Below are positions 43,050-55,335 of a stretch of DNA of 64,000 nt, piece by piece; positions within the stretch are counted from its first letter, which is position 1; each line of letters starts with the position of its first letter. Source of the stretch: Diphasiastrum complanatum (Eukaryota > Streptophyta > Lycopodiopsida > Lycopodiales > Lycopodiaceae); contig CM055104.1 in assembly GCA_029204225.1 (NCBI GenBank), forward strand, positions 47,502,451 to 47,566,450, written 5' to 3'. The notes under the pieces are model-generated. The model worked only from the letters and a program-made list of their open reading frames with translations. It was not told the DNA's origin and searched no databases. Both the position numbers and the translations under genes were made by a program.

Positions 43050-43801
43050 AGATTTCGGTCAAAAGTAGGCAAAAATTGTCATCAGAACTGATAACTTTTT
43101 GCCCTCTGTTAGGAAACCTTCACCGAGTTGCAGACACCTTTGGTTTTGATCACAGAACCTTCAGTTTGAAGGGCGAACAATCCTTCCCAGCAGATTTCTA
43201 GAAACATCAGAAAAATCGTCAAAAAACACCAAAAAATCACCAAAACCCTAAAAATACAGAAAAAGAACCTTCGTCCAATTCACTGAGCATAAGTGTGATT
43301 CATATCTATCTACTGTCGGGTCGACGAAGAATAATACTAGAAATAGAAGGTTTTTTTTTCAGAGAATCAGTTGCCATATTGCCATATTTTTGCCAAAAAA
43401 GTCTGTTTTTTGCAAAAATATCAGTATTACTCTTGATTCTTCACCAAAACCTTCGCCGAGTTTCCAAAACATTCTATTTATAATAAAATACTATTTTGGA
43501 GTTCGGTGAACATTCTTCTTACCATAGAAAATCTTGATATTTACCTTCGCCAAACTATATAAACTGTGTTTTTTTGTGTCAGAAACCTTCACTGGATTTA
43601 CCCTAGCTTTATCTGTGTCAGATTTTGAATCTGAGAGTTCGGCGAAGGTTATTTCCATAGAAATTGTCAGAAAAATCTGATCAGAGAGTTTTTTTTTCCC
43701 AAAATAACACTGTTGAACCTTCGCTGAGCCAATCTTCGCCAAGGGAACCTTCGCCAATTCTATTTTAGTATTTGATTTTTCCAGATCCCTGGAGGTGCTC
43801 C
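43050..43801 (+). other. Leader of gypsy remnant with recurring CCTTCGCCGAG motifs
   Basis: At least seven variants of ACCTTCGCCGAGTT or its complement occur between 43120 and 43760. No protein is encoded. It directly precedes the gag at 43802 and probably represents the untranslated leader or LTR of that element. Confidence 0.4.
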
Positions 43802-44680
43802 TCAGGAAGTCAATCCAATCATTGTTAGAAGAGCACCCCATTTGGATCTACCAAAATATAATGGATTAACAGATCCAATTAGATTTCTTCAGATCTATGC
43901 TAAATCCTGTGAAGTCTATGGCAAAATTTTCTCTCAAGATAAACTTAAGCTTTTTTCTATGGCCTTAACAAGCGCAGCACAAGATTGGTACTATAATAAA
44001 GATAAAACTGAGCGTGCAGATTGGGATATTATTAAAAGAGCCCTTATCACACGGTTCAAACCTCGGAAGTTTATGGAAGACCCTTTCCTAGTTTTAAGTA
44101 GAATTAAAATGGGAAAGCGGAAAATGGTTCGAGAATACATTGGACAGGTGAAATGCCTCAGATATGAGTGTACCTGAGCTGATTAACGAAAATGCCATAA
44201 TTATGTAGTTTTTGTCGAGTTTACCTAAACGGATTAGACATGAGCTGAAACGCCATAATGAGTATGCACTTTTGCAAAATGCTATGGATGATGCAATTCA
44301 GGAGGAGGATGGAAATTCAGACGATGAGCCGAATACTAGTATGTTGCCTTATACAACAGGGCAGACCACTACGACATCCACCACTATTGCATCAACAAAT
44401 GTCAATGCTACTGCAGAAATGATGCTCAATGAGTTTGAGAAGCTCGGGAAGAACTAGCAGAAACAGATGGAAAAGTTGTAGTCACAATTTGATGAGAAAA
44501 TCAAAGCTTTGGAAGATTTCTACAGACAAGCGAACAAGGAACCTGAGAAGTTTGCGAAGACTTTTCCTACCCGAAAAAATGTTTGGTGTTCTATTTGTAT
44601 ACTAAATCACACAGTGAATGAGTGAAGATTGCTTTGCATGGACTTATCAAGATCTGAAGAATATTTCGATGTCAGTTATT
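43802..44680 (+). pseudogene. Ty3/gypsy gag remnant
   Basis: The retrotransposon gag domain is readable: LDLPKYNGLTDPIRFLQIYA, QDWYYNKDKTERADWDIIKR and REYIGQVKCL. There is a +1 frameshift near 44155 and a stop near 44205. SSLPKRIRHELKRHNEYALL and the acidic DDAIQEEDGNSDDE follow. After further stops comes WCSICILNHTVNE, a damaged zinc knuckle. The same family is seen at 1-495. Confidence 0.8.
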
Positions 44681-44986
44681 GAACATACCATACCTTTAGT
44701 ACCTGATGCAGTTCCAAAAGTTACAAAGTTCTATCGCTATAATCCTAATATTGCGGATCTGATAAAGAAAGAAATTTAGAGACTGCTTGACATCGATTTC
44801 ATTTATGAGATCGAACATACCGAATGGATTTCACCGATTGTCATTGTTCCTAAGAAGAATGGGAAATTGAGAATTTGTGTGAATGTCAAAGCTTTGAACA
44901 AAGTGATGCGGAATGATCACTTTCTGTTACCTTTTACTGAAAGCATTTTGGATCGCCTTGCTGGAGCGAAAGCTTATAGTTTCAGT
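44681..44986 (+). pseudogene. Ty3/gypsy reverse transcriptase N-terminal fragment
   Basis: FYRYNPNIADLIKKEI and IDFIYEIEHTEWISPIVIVP, then KKNGKLRICVNVKALNKV, are the start of a gypsy RT. The protease is missing between gag and RT (internal deletion). RT stops at GAKAYSFS, where the copia LTR begins. One in-frame TAG is at 44777-44779. Confidence 0.85.
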
Positions 44987-46147
44987 TAAGAAACACAATT
45001 TAAACACCCGACCGGATCAATCACCACAGCACAACGTCAAGTACAACAAGACAAGACAATAGAATTGCTCTCCACAAACTGTATATTCAACTGATAAGTA
45101 AGTACAAAGATAAGTTGCTTAAAAGCACTCAAAGGGCTTGTATAAGAAAGATGGCCCGATAACTCTAGAACTAAGCACACGTGGTGCCATCGAAATAAGA
45201 AAGCATTGTATAAGTTGATCATTGCTATTTTAACTCTCTCCCTCAATGATCAACGTCTCTCTTTATTTTAGAGTTTACTCTATTCATGGAACATACCTCC
45301 ATGATAGTATTACAAGTTAAGGCTTTTTACATAACCAAATCTAAGCCAAGCCCTCAAAATTTCTCAAAATACCCCACATTTGATCAAATGGTTTTCTTTT
45401 TCTCCCATATCGCGACTAGGTACTAAACACACCATTGATCATCAGATCTTTACAGTCCTAGAATTTTCTTTCCAAAATCATTGACGTCCCATACCATCAG
45501 CTTTTCTTTCCAGAAAATCCTTAACCGCCTTACTGATATTCTAGAGATCCACGGATCATCTAGCTGTCCTACAATCACTATAGGAAATCATCTCTTGTTT
45601 CCAAACACTGGAGAATCCATTTTATTTGGATGACTGGCATGCCTATCAAATGGATACCCATAATCTACATCTGATTCTGTGATTTAGACAGAAGAATTAA
45701 CATGGTTCAATATCACATCCCGATCCTTTCTGGTTAATGCTAGGCTTCAAACCCCTACTGATGCATCAAATCTAGGGACAAGCTTCTGTCAACTAACAGA
45801 TCCAATGTAATCCATGTATCAGATTCCACTTCTGAACCTCACAATTGACATCCAAAACTGCGGATAACTCAATGGTTACAAAAATATCAATTACGAATTC
45901 AATTGAATGAATTCTAACCAGGAAATTAATAACCAATATTAAGCAATAATTTACAGGGATTACCAAAATCCTAACTGCAAAATACATTTCCCGATCACAC
46001 TTACTACCTCTGATGTCCACTCTTCTTCCCTCCTTAGAATTTTCAGTTCCCTGAAAATCTATTCGCTAAGGTACCAAGAAGACGTAATGAAATTAATAAA
46101 TGTTTTAAAAAACTAATTACTTTCTTCCTTCCTGCGTGAATCATAAC
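44987..46147 (+). repeat. Copia-type 5' LTR (about 1.16 kb), plus strand
   Basis: It ends CATAACA directly before a perfect TGGTATCAGAGC (46151-46162). It interrupts the gypsy RT at about 44986 with GTTAAGAAACACAA, similar to the TGTTAAGAAACAC-type LTR start but without a clear TG. No partner LTR was found in the window, so the element is truncated downstream. Confidence 0.6.
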
Positions 46148-46150
46148 ATG

Positions 46151-47095
46151 GTATCAGAGCCTCACGTAGATCCTGACATGCGCACATGTTGCACTCTGAC
46201 GGTCAGAGCTTAACACGCGGACTGACGCGGACTGACACAGACCCTGACGTGCACGCATGTACCTTCTGACGCTGGTTCTCATGTACGTGCACGATGCACC
46301 CTCTAAGAGAGCAACATTCATCAAAAAACTTTGAACTCAGTGCCAGTAAAGGAAATACCATTTGCCAATTATCTGAACAGTTCCAAACCCATCACTATTC
46401 AGCCAAGTAGAAAAACAAAAGTCACTATCGGAGACAAAAATCTCAATATTTCTCGCAATTTTCACTGTCTTGGTCCTTCTGTTTGACCATGGCTACAACA
46501 CATCTTGATAAGTCTAAATTGAGTCAGGGGATCCATGAACCCTAAATCCCAGCCCTATAGACCAAAAATAGTAAAAATCACTTAAACCCACCTACAGGCT
46601 TGTCTTTTTGAGATGTTGGCTCGCCCTCTTCACAATAGAATCCTCATATTATGCTCTATCCATAGTGAGTCAAACGAACCAAGACACTTAGCCAGTTTTT
46701 GTAGGAGATCCATTCTTAGAAAATCACTAAACAGGCTCCCCACACGTGTAAAAATGACATCATGGTTCATCCCTTTGATATTTTGCACATCCTTTCATGC
46801 TAAAACTACTGTCAAACAGGCCAGCCAAGATCCTCAGCCGAATCTCTAAAAACAGAGATTAGTGATTTTTTGAGTTGAACTAAGTTTTTTGGCCATTTTT
46901 AGCCATGTTTTGGATCCCCACACATTTGAATCACCTAATCTTGGTCCACCTATATCACCATTGATCTTAGAATGTCTTTTTTAGTTGATTTGATATCTAA
47001 CATCTTGATCCTCCAAATTTGGAGAGGGGGGGAGGGGCAGAGGGGTATATATGAGGAGCTGCACACCTATACGAGGTACCCTGATTGTTGCGCTG
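46151..47095 (+). other. Primer site, leader and gag start of truncated copia element
   Basis: The primer site TGGTATCAGAGC is at 46151-46162. A leader of 330 bp contains ACTGACGCGG/CTGACG direct repeats. A gag-like start follows at 46491 (MATTHLDKSKLSQG), closed by a stop after 18 codons. No pol domains survive before the next element at 47096. Confidence 0.5.
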
Positions 47096-47685
47096 GCGCC
47101 TCAAAGGGCACTGGGACTTGAGCGGTTTCCCCAACACACACTTAAGTCAAACATTCATCCATCATGCACTTATGTAAAAGCCAACTTAGAAACGTAACAA
47201 GCTTAACCATTTAGACTTAAGAAAACTGGAATCCCAACCAACCCGAAAGCCAACTCAGAATCCGTCCCCAAAAGGTAACCAAAGGCAAAGACAAGCCACA
47301 CATGAAACCCAAGGCATAGTGGTCGCCAAACTGACCAATTGGCATAGCGGCGAGCCACACGTCGGTGACGTGGACCCTTGGACACCGGCGACGCAAAAAG
47401 GTTGTAGTAAGAGTCCTTCCACTTGGACCAGTCCCGGAGGCGAAACCGAAATGGTAATCATCCCCAAGGATCAACTTTATTAAATTTGGAAGAGGATACA
47501 TTCATACATGGACTGACTAGTCTCAGGCCCACCAACACGTGCTGGGCATTGTGCCTGGCTCGTGCTAGTAGAGGGACTTGAGACCTAGCGACTAGATTCC
47601 TGGCACTGGTTGAGCTGCCCAAGTTTCTGTCTGCCGGACTCCCCCTATAGTTCAGGTGTGATTCGGCGCTCCCCCTCTGTCCTGG
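47096..47685 (-). repeat. Left direct repeat (putative 3' LTR) of gag-only element
   Basis: Starts TGTTGCGCTGGCGCC. It is about 93-95% identical by eye to 56250-56845. The gag frame reads into it from the right. Confidence 0.75.
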
Positions 47686-49201
47686 TGTAGGAGTCGCCAT
47701 GAGATGTTCCCGATAAGCCGCAAGTGCCCCTATTTGTTGTAAGGCATTCAGCTCGGACTCCGTCAAATCCACTTTTGGGTCTTCTTCGTCGTCTTGTTCA
47801 CAGTCCGCTTGATCAGACGTCTCTCTTTCCATCTTATCAAACACTTCGATCGCCGCCATGATTTGTTTATTCAATGGTTTGGGGCACGACCTCCACGAGT
47901 GACCTTGCTGACAATTAAAGCAGCGTAGGGAAATACCCACTGTTGGTGAGCTATTGTTATGACTAGTTGCAGGGCCAAAGTTGCTCCTCCTCTGGAAGGT
48001 ATTCCCTCCGCTGTTGCCTTGGTTGCCAAACCCTATTCTTGCTGGGAATCTGTTCACGCTAACTGAGGCTTGGTTACCATTTGAAGTTGAGCCCCCCCTT
48101 GGGAAGAAGCTTGGACTCGGTCTGGATCCACTTAGTACCTTTGTTGCCGTTGAGGGAGCAGTTGGTGCCAACGTGATCTCATAATCGCAAACCATTTTTG
48201 CCGCCCGAATAGTTGAGTTAAAGTCATTGGGCATGTAGTTGTCTATCGCTTGCCGGGTCCATGTCCGCATTCCAGACAAGAGGTAGTGGGTCTTATCGGC
48301 TTCCGACATATCTTCAATTACTCATACGCTCTGTCTGAATTTGTTCAGGTACTCTCGTAGAGAACCTTTTTGCTTGAGTCCTGATAATTCTGCCCTCAGC
48401 CTCATGTGTGAATCTTTGGGTATGAACTCCTCTCGTAGCGCATTTTTGAATGCATCCCATGTTCGGAACTGCATCCCAGCCACTCGGTACCAATTTGTTG
48501 TGTAATCCTCAAAATATGCTAACGCCAAGTCTGCTCTCTCTTCTTCAGGGGTATTCATCAAGCGGAAGTAATGGTCCATGTGAAACAACCAATCCTCCAC
48601 AACTCGAACGTCACACTCCTCTTTGAAAGTAGGCGATGCTTTTACTTTAGCAGTCTTCTTTGGGCCTTCTGCGTTTCACGTCGGTGTATCCCTTGGTCTA
48701 AGTAGAGGAGGCATCCCTGCATTCCCTCTTGTGGTCTCTAGCTCCTCAAATCTGGCTTCGAGTTGTGTTAGCCTGTCTCTCAGTTCTCTAGCGAGGTCAA
48801 ATTGACTGTGGTTCATGGCTCGCATGGATGCTTGCCATTCTTTCCTTTCTATTTCTCTGTCCTTCTTTACCTCACTAAGCATGGCCGCCATTGCGCTGGA
48901 TAGGTATTGGCACATCTTCACATCAAAGAGGTCTTGGTGCGCCTCTGACACGGGTTCATCTCTTGGTGCCGGTTCAGAAGGGGCGCCAATTTATTCTTGA
49001 GGAGGTGCCACTAGGGCGTCTTGATTTGGATCTGGCGCCATCTCGGTGCAAGCGGGAGCCATATTCTCGGCCTTGCTCTTCTCCATCTGTTAATGCTCGT
49101 GATTCATCAAGGTGGTCGTCCATCCTGGTAAGAGGTGCACTTCCACTAGTCTGCTTTCCTTCTCTTTTTGAAAGCTCTCCCCTTTGCATACTGGGCCCCA
49201 C
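47458..49201 (-). pseudogene. Gag of gag-only element (capsid and CCHC zinc knuckle)
   Basis: Minus-strand order: an N-terminal coiled segment with RDRLTQLEARFEELETTRG (48676-48951), then a TGA at 48676-48678. The retrotransposon gag domain follows: EDWLFHMDHYFRLMNTPEEE, TTNWYRVAGM, KNALREEFIPKD, LREYLNKFRQSV. A TGA is at 48322-48324. Then come DKTHYLLSGM and LRCFNCQQGHSWRSCPKP, a CCHC knuckle, and a long acidic/Ser-rich tail. Capsid plus knuckle is the nucleocapsid part of a Ty3/gypsy-type gag. Two in-frame stops disable it. Confidence 0.8.
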
Positions 49202-49280
49202 AACTCTTTTTCCTTCTTTATTAAGTCAGCTTCAATACAAAAGTATCTCCTCCTCAAATGAGCATGATCAAATCACCTGA

Positions 49281-49880
49281 GAACCAAGTAGGAAACATGG
49301 GTTATTCAGGTCCGGACAAGCACACAACAAACAAACAAACAAACCAAAGCAAACACAGAGGATCCCTCTCAAGTCGCATCCCCCTTGAGACCGGACGTAG
49401 GATCTTTGCCTAGCCACGCCCACACAAATCTATCACATAATTAGCCCACGGGGGAACATCCATCCAACCATCCGTGCTTTCACCATTAAGCAGCACATTG
49501 CCTCAGTCACGCCCCACCACTTTTTGATCGATAGCCCTTATAGCTAAATGATCGGCAACTATCCCGCACCGGCAGCAAACCACCCGTGCTTTACACCCGA
49601 ATTCGAGCATCATCTCTATATCAATAATTAACCCGTACATTTCGAATATGTCACCCCGCACCCCACAAGGCACAGACCGTGCTTTCACCAACCTAATGGC
49701 AGCACATTGCCTCATCTGTCCTACGTGCAGACAGCGCCAGGCCCGAACCGCGGGAACTGACCGTGCTTACACCTCAAGGGCAGCACCTTGCCTCATCAAG
49801 TCCCCCGTTCTGCCGACCACCTTGACCGTGGACGCACCCATGTTTACACTGTGGGTAGCACCTTGCACAATGGTTGTTCT
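49281..49880 (-). repeat. Leader of gag-only element with degenerate tandem units
   Basis: Minus-strand units containing GAGGCAATGTGCTGC and AAAGCACGGTCAG-like blocks recur at least three times (about 49490, 49680, 49780). There is no protein. Confidence 0.55.
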
Positions 49881-50742
49881 TGATAAATTTTACAGTTTTT
49901 AGGACAATAATGATTGTACTTTACAATCATAGAGAGTTATTGGTTGCTTAATCAATGAATCTATCAAGTTCTACACATTAGATCTTGATCTAGATTCACT
50001 ACACTTGGATTTAAGCAAGAGCAATGGATCAACACATCATTTTTTCGTGAGAGCGGCTTCACACGTGTGGAGTACTGTCCACTATACGGCCTGCACCTGA
50101 AACAACAAGTACAATGATGCTAGATAGCAATCATGCATAAAAAACACAAGACAAATGACTAGAAATCTCACAAAAGTGTAGAGTGCAAAAGTCTCATCAA
50201 TTTTCTTAGCAAAATGATGATCCTTTTATGAATCAAGTACATCCATGAGTCTGGTACAGTCCAGCAGGCCTTCACACATGTGAAGAGTGCCACATCACTC
50301 AGATCTATCCATTTTATCCATCCTTGATCCTTATCCAATAGTTGACCTTCTAGAATATGACTAAAATCCAAAAAGCTAGTCTCCTAGAATATAGGAATAT
50401 TTCCTACAAAATAGGATCTAAGGAAAATGGTCAACTCTTATCTTCTAGTACTCTATACACATGTGTGAACATCCACTTGCCATGTGGGAGCATTTACTCA
50501 TGCACATGCAAGGAAAAGCTAATTTGTAGGTGACTAGTCAACTTGACTAAAAACTAGTCATTTCATGTTCACACTAACTAGAATGATACAAAATTAATTT
50601 GGATATATACAAACATGAAAAGTACATCCTTTCACACGTGGAAATAGGCTCCACACGTGAGAAATCATATCATCAACATATTCTAATGTTTGATCAATAT
50701 TTACATGAACCAATGTCAAGTGAGAAGTGACAATTTTCAACA
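49881..50742 (-). repeat. copia-3 3' LTR
   Basis: 862 bp, TG...CA, near-identical to 55336-56174. It contains several CACACGTGTG-type palindromes (E-box/G-box-like CACGTG) near 50070, 50270 and 50640. Confidence 0.95.
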
Positions 50743-50755
50743 CTTCTCCTCACTT

Positions 50756-53231
50756 CTAACTTGGCAAATCTAGTGTACATCTATCTACAATTCCAAGAGC
50801 ATATCTTAACTTAAAAAATGGATCTTTGGACAATGGTTTGGTTAAGATATCAGCTATGCATTCGGATGATGGTACATGATGTAGTTGCACTTCCTTGGAT
50901 TGTACCTTCTCCCTCACAAAGTGGTGAGCTATCTCAATATGCTTTGTTCTAGCATGGAAGATAGGATTTGAAGCAATTTGTTGAGAAGCTTGATTGTCAC
51001 AAAATATATAAGGGATCTCCTTGGCCTCTAGCACATGTAGTTGCATCAAGAGTCTTCTTAGCCATAGGAGCTCTTTGGTTGTTGAAGTCAATGCCTTGTA
51101 CTCGGCTTCACAAGAAGATAGTGAGATTGTATCTTGCTTTTTGGAAAGCCAAGATATCACTCCTCCACAAAGAAATGTTGCAAATGCACTAATGGACTTC
51201 CTATCCATCTTGTCACCTACAAAATCTGAATCCGAGTAGGATCTCAAGTGCAAGTTAGATCCTTCATAAAGTATGCCAAAAAATCTAGTACTAGAAACAT
51301 ATCTAAGTACTCTCTTGGCACTTTTCCAATGATGAACTAAAGGAGCTTGCATACTTTGACTCAACTTGCTTACACAAAAACTTAAGTCAGGTCTAGTGAT
51401 AGTTAAATAGATTAGAGAGCCTATAAGCTTCCTAAAGAGAGTGATGTCCTCAAAGGATGCTTCATCACCTTCATTAGTTGCTTTCACAACATGCTCCATA
51501 GGGGTGTCAATCCCCCTACAATCTTTCATACCAAATCTTTCAAGAATGGAAGTAGCATACTTAGATTGACTTATGAAAGTACAATTGCTACTTCTAGACA
51601 CTTCTATCCCAAGTATAAACTTTAGGAAGCCTAGATCTACCATCTTGAACTCACTAGATAAGTCAACTTTTACTTTGCCTATGCCATCATCATCATTTTC
51701 TGTCATAATGATGTCATCAACATAAAGAACCAAAATGATGATCTTTCCTTCATTACATTTGAAATATAAAGAAGGTTCATAAGCACTTAGTACAAAGCCA
51801 AGGGAATAGAGAAAATCATGCAACCTAGAGTACCAAGCTCTAGGTGCTTGCTTCAAGCCATATAGGCTCTTCCTTAAGTAGCACACCTTTTGCTCCTCAC
51901 CAACCTTGATGAAGCCCTCGGGTTGCATCATGTAGATTTCCTCTTCTAAGAAGCCATTCAAGAAGGCATTTGTCACATCCATTTGGTAGAGATCCCATTT
52001 GAACAAAGTAGCAATGCAAATGATTAATCTAATAGTTACAAGCTTAGCTACAGGTGCAAATGTTTCTTCATAATCCAATCCTTTTATTTGAAGAAATCCC
52101 TTAGCAACAAGCCTAGCTTTGTATTTACTAATAGATCCATCTTGATTGTACTTAATTCTATAAATCCACTTACATGCAAGTGGTTTCTTTCCTCTTGGAA
52201 GATTTACAAGATTCCAAGTATGATTCTCTTCTAATGCATCACACTCTACTTGCATTGCATCTCTCCAAACTTTAGATTTACATGCTTCTTCAAAAGATGA
52301 TGGTTCTTCAGTCAATGTAGCTAAAAAAGAGTAAGAGGTAGAAGATGTAGAGCCTTCCTTTTGCTTTCCCTTGTCCACATAGGTAAGCCTTGAGGGCTCG
52401 GCCTTGCTCCTTGATGATCTTCTTGGCCCCTTTTGACTCGGATCCAAATCTCCATCCTCGGGTTTGTCATGATCCTCCTCGGGTTTGTCAAGATCCTCCT
52501 CGGATTTGTCAAGATCTTCAATGCACAATGGGTTAGATCCATTTGACAAGCTCTTAGCAAATTGTGACTCATCAAAAAGTACATCCTTGCTTACCTTTAC
52601 TTTCTTGGATGTAGGATCATATATCCTATATCCCTTGCTATTTTCTCCATAGCCAACAAAGATTCCTTTGAAGGAGGTAGCATCTTCTTTCCTTCTAGTC
52701 TCCAAAGGAATGTGTACATAACAAGTACATCCAAAGATCTTAAAATCTTTTACATTGGGTTTCTTATCAAACAAGACTTGATAAGGTGAGATCCCATCTA
52801 TAGCACTACTAGGAAGTCTATTACACAAATAATTAGCACATGTTATGGCTTCTCCCCAAAATGAGATGGGAAGTGATGCATCAAGCCTCAAGGACTTTGC
52901 ACACTCACATAGACTCCTATTTTTCCTCTTGGCCACCCCATTTTGTTGAGGGGTGTAGGAACAAGTGTATTGTAACTTAATACCATTGATCTCACAAAAG
53001 TCTTTCATTTTATTGGAGGTGTACTCTCCTCCATTATCACATCTTAGTGCTTTGATAGAAGTACTAAGTTGTTTCTCTACTAGAGACTTGAACTTAATGA
53101 AAGCTTCATAAACAAGACTTTTCTTTGATAGTAACTCAATCCATGTGAATCTAGTACAATCATCTATAAAAGTTACATACATCAAGGCACCTCCATTACT
53201 TGCATGTGAAAAACTATGTACATCAGACAGA
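50756..53231 (-). CDS. copia-3 integrase, reverse transcriptase and RNase H
   Basis: The frame is open for over 820 codons from SDVHSFSHASNGG. Integrase: FIDDCTRFTW, IKALRCDNGGEY, TPQQNGVAKRKNRSL (the usual E of V-E-RKNR is replaced by K, so the third catalytic acidic residue looks lost), TPYQVLFDKKP-like ISPYQVLFDKKP. RT: CKWIYRIKYN, KARLVAKGFLQIKG, MDVTNAFLNGFLEEEIYM, SLYGLKQAPRAWY, LVLYVDDIIMTEN. RNase H: SYSDSDFVGDKMDRKS, ISLSSCEAEYKAL, TKHIEIAHHFVRE. The stop is at 50756, beside the purine tract. Confidence 0.93.
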
Positions 53232-54740
53232 ATGTATGAGATCCAAGGGAGAGAGAGATCTTGATGAAGACTTCTTGTAAGAAGATTTGTATGATTTTGC
53301 AAGGCCACATGCCTCACACATTTTTTCACACTTCTTGAAAGTTCTTGGTAGGCCGAGAGCTAGTTCCTTGCTTGCCATTGACTCCATAGATTGATAATTA
53401 GGATGGCCTAATCTCTTATGCCAAAGCTCCACTTGAGTTAGCTCCTCCCTAGCCAAGTTCACACTTTCACTTGCAACATTAGCATCCAACTTGAAAAGTC
53501 TACCTTGCTTAATGCCACTAGCTATGCACTTATCATTTTTCAAGACGGAACAAACTCCATTCTTGATATGTACATCTAGTCCATTGTCCATTAATTGTCC
53601 TACACTAAGCAAGTTTCTTGAAATGGTAGGAACATACAAAACATTATCTAGATCTATCCTTTTAGATGTGCCTAAACAAAGAGGTATAGATCCTATGCCA
53701 TCTATCTTGCATGCTTGATCACTAGTAGTGTATATTGACTTCTTAGAGTCATTACAAGATAGAAGAGTAGAAAAATAATGCTTGTTAAAGGACATGTGGG
53801 AACTAGCCCCACTATCTATCCACCATGTGTCTTGACTTGAAGTTGGTGTAGATGCAACCATTAAGGATGTGTTGAATTCATCCTCATATTCTTCCTCTTG
53901 AGCAATGTTCCCTTGATCTCCTTTGGCTTGTTGATTCTTCTTTAAGTAGCATTCTGAGGCAAAGTGTCCTTTCTTTCCACAAAAGAAACACTTTAGTTTT
54001 GCCTTGTTCTTCACTTTGCCTTTGGAGGTAGATCCTCCATTCTTCATATCGGACTCCTTGCCTTGATTTTTCTTGAATGTATTTTGCTTTTTCTTGCCTT
54101 TAGATGTAAAGTTAGCTTTCTCCTCTCCTCCATTAAGTGACATGCTATCCATTCTTGTCTTGAGGTGTAGAAGCCTACTCTCCTCGGCCACAAGAACATT
54201 GTGCAACTTTTCAATGGATGGAAGAGAGTCTTGAATGGCAAATGATTGGACTAAGTTGGTAAACTCATCACTTAGACCATTCAAAATGATTTGTACTAGT
54301 TCTTGATCTTGGATCTTCTCTCCTATTGCACTTAACTCCTTGTTAAGAGATTTGATCCTAAGAACATACTCTTGTCCACTCTCTCCACTTCCTTTCATGC
54401 TTTGGAAAACTTGATTTCTTAGCATGAGGATTCTTGAAGTATTGTTGGATTCATAAATGCTCTTTAATGAATCCCAAGCCTCTTTGGATGAGGTACAAGA
54501 AGACACCTCTTTCAAGAGGTCATTGCATACATTTAACTTTATGCAATGTAGAGCTAATCTTGCTCTCTTCTTGTATTTGGCTTGTTCTTGGGGAGTTTGA
54601 GGCTCTTCCTCTACTCCTTGAACTATGTCATATAGATCATGGATCACTAGCAGTGATTCCATTCTCACTTTCCAAATGGAATAATTTGTGAAAGTGAGTC
54701 TCTCACTTGATTCCATCAAATATCCACCCATGGATGACAT
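53232..54740 (-). CDS. copia-3 gag, protease and pre-integrase
   Basis: It starts at the ATG at 54740 (MSSMGGYLMESSERL). It covers the DUF4219/UBN2-type gag (TNYSIWKVRMESLLVIHDLY, KEAWDSLKSIYESN), a CCHC knuckle CFFCGKKGHFASEC, the protease active site WWIDSGASSHMSF, VLYVPTISRNLLSVGQL and the pre-integrase module VELWHKRLGHPN...CEACGLAK. The frame closes with TGA at 53223, directly after PLDLIHS. A 4-bp TCTG duplication there shifts the frame out of the integrase. Confidence 0.93.
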
Positions 54741-55323
54741 TTTAGAATGAATGCTCTTTTAAAAATCACAAAGATTTTTGAATTTTAAAAGATCTATGAA
54801 AAGGCCTAAAGCTTACTAGAATGCCTATAGGCTTGTCTCTATCAAACTAGCACACAAGCTTGAATGATACTCAAAGATCTTACCCAAAATTTCTAGCTTT
54901 CACTCTCACAAAAAAATTGCTTTGCACTTTTCTTAGAGATTTCACTTCAACTAAGGATCTGAACAAATCATCCTCTTAAGATCTGACCTTAGACTCTAAA
55001 AAGAAATGCTTCAATGATCCAAAACACTATTTGGTCATAGGCATTAGTTAGAATGAATCTAGATCAATACTATGCTTCAAAAAGCACAAAAAATAAACTA
55101 GTATTGTGATTTTGGGACCAACAAACACAAAGTAACTTGATTTGAAAGTTGCTGTACGATTTTACACGTGTGAAAAGTACATACACAGCCTCCAAGTCGT
55201 TTTTATCCAAATGATTACAAGCTATCACTCTAGAAGAACTCGCCCTCACTAGTATTGGCCAAAAAACAAATTTTGCCAATGATCTTTACAAGATTTATGA
55301 TTCAATGATCACTCTCTTACTTA

Positions 55324-55335
55324 GCTCTAATACCA
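55324..55335 (-). other. copia-3 primer-binding site
   Basis: TGGTATTAGAGC on the minus strand abuts the LTR with no spacer; one base differs from the tRNA-iMet match. Confidence 0.85.
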
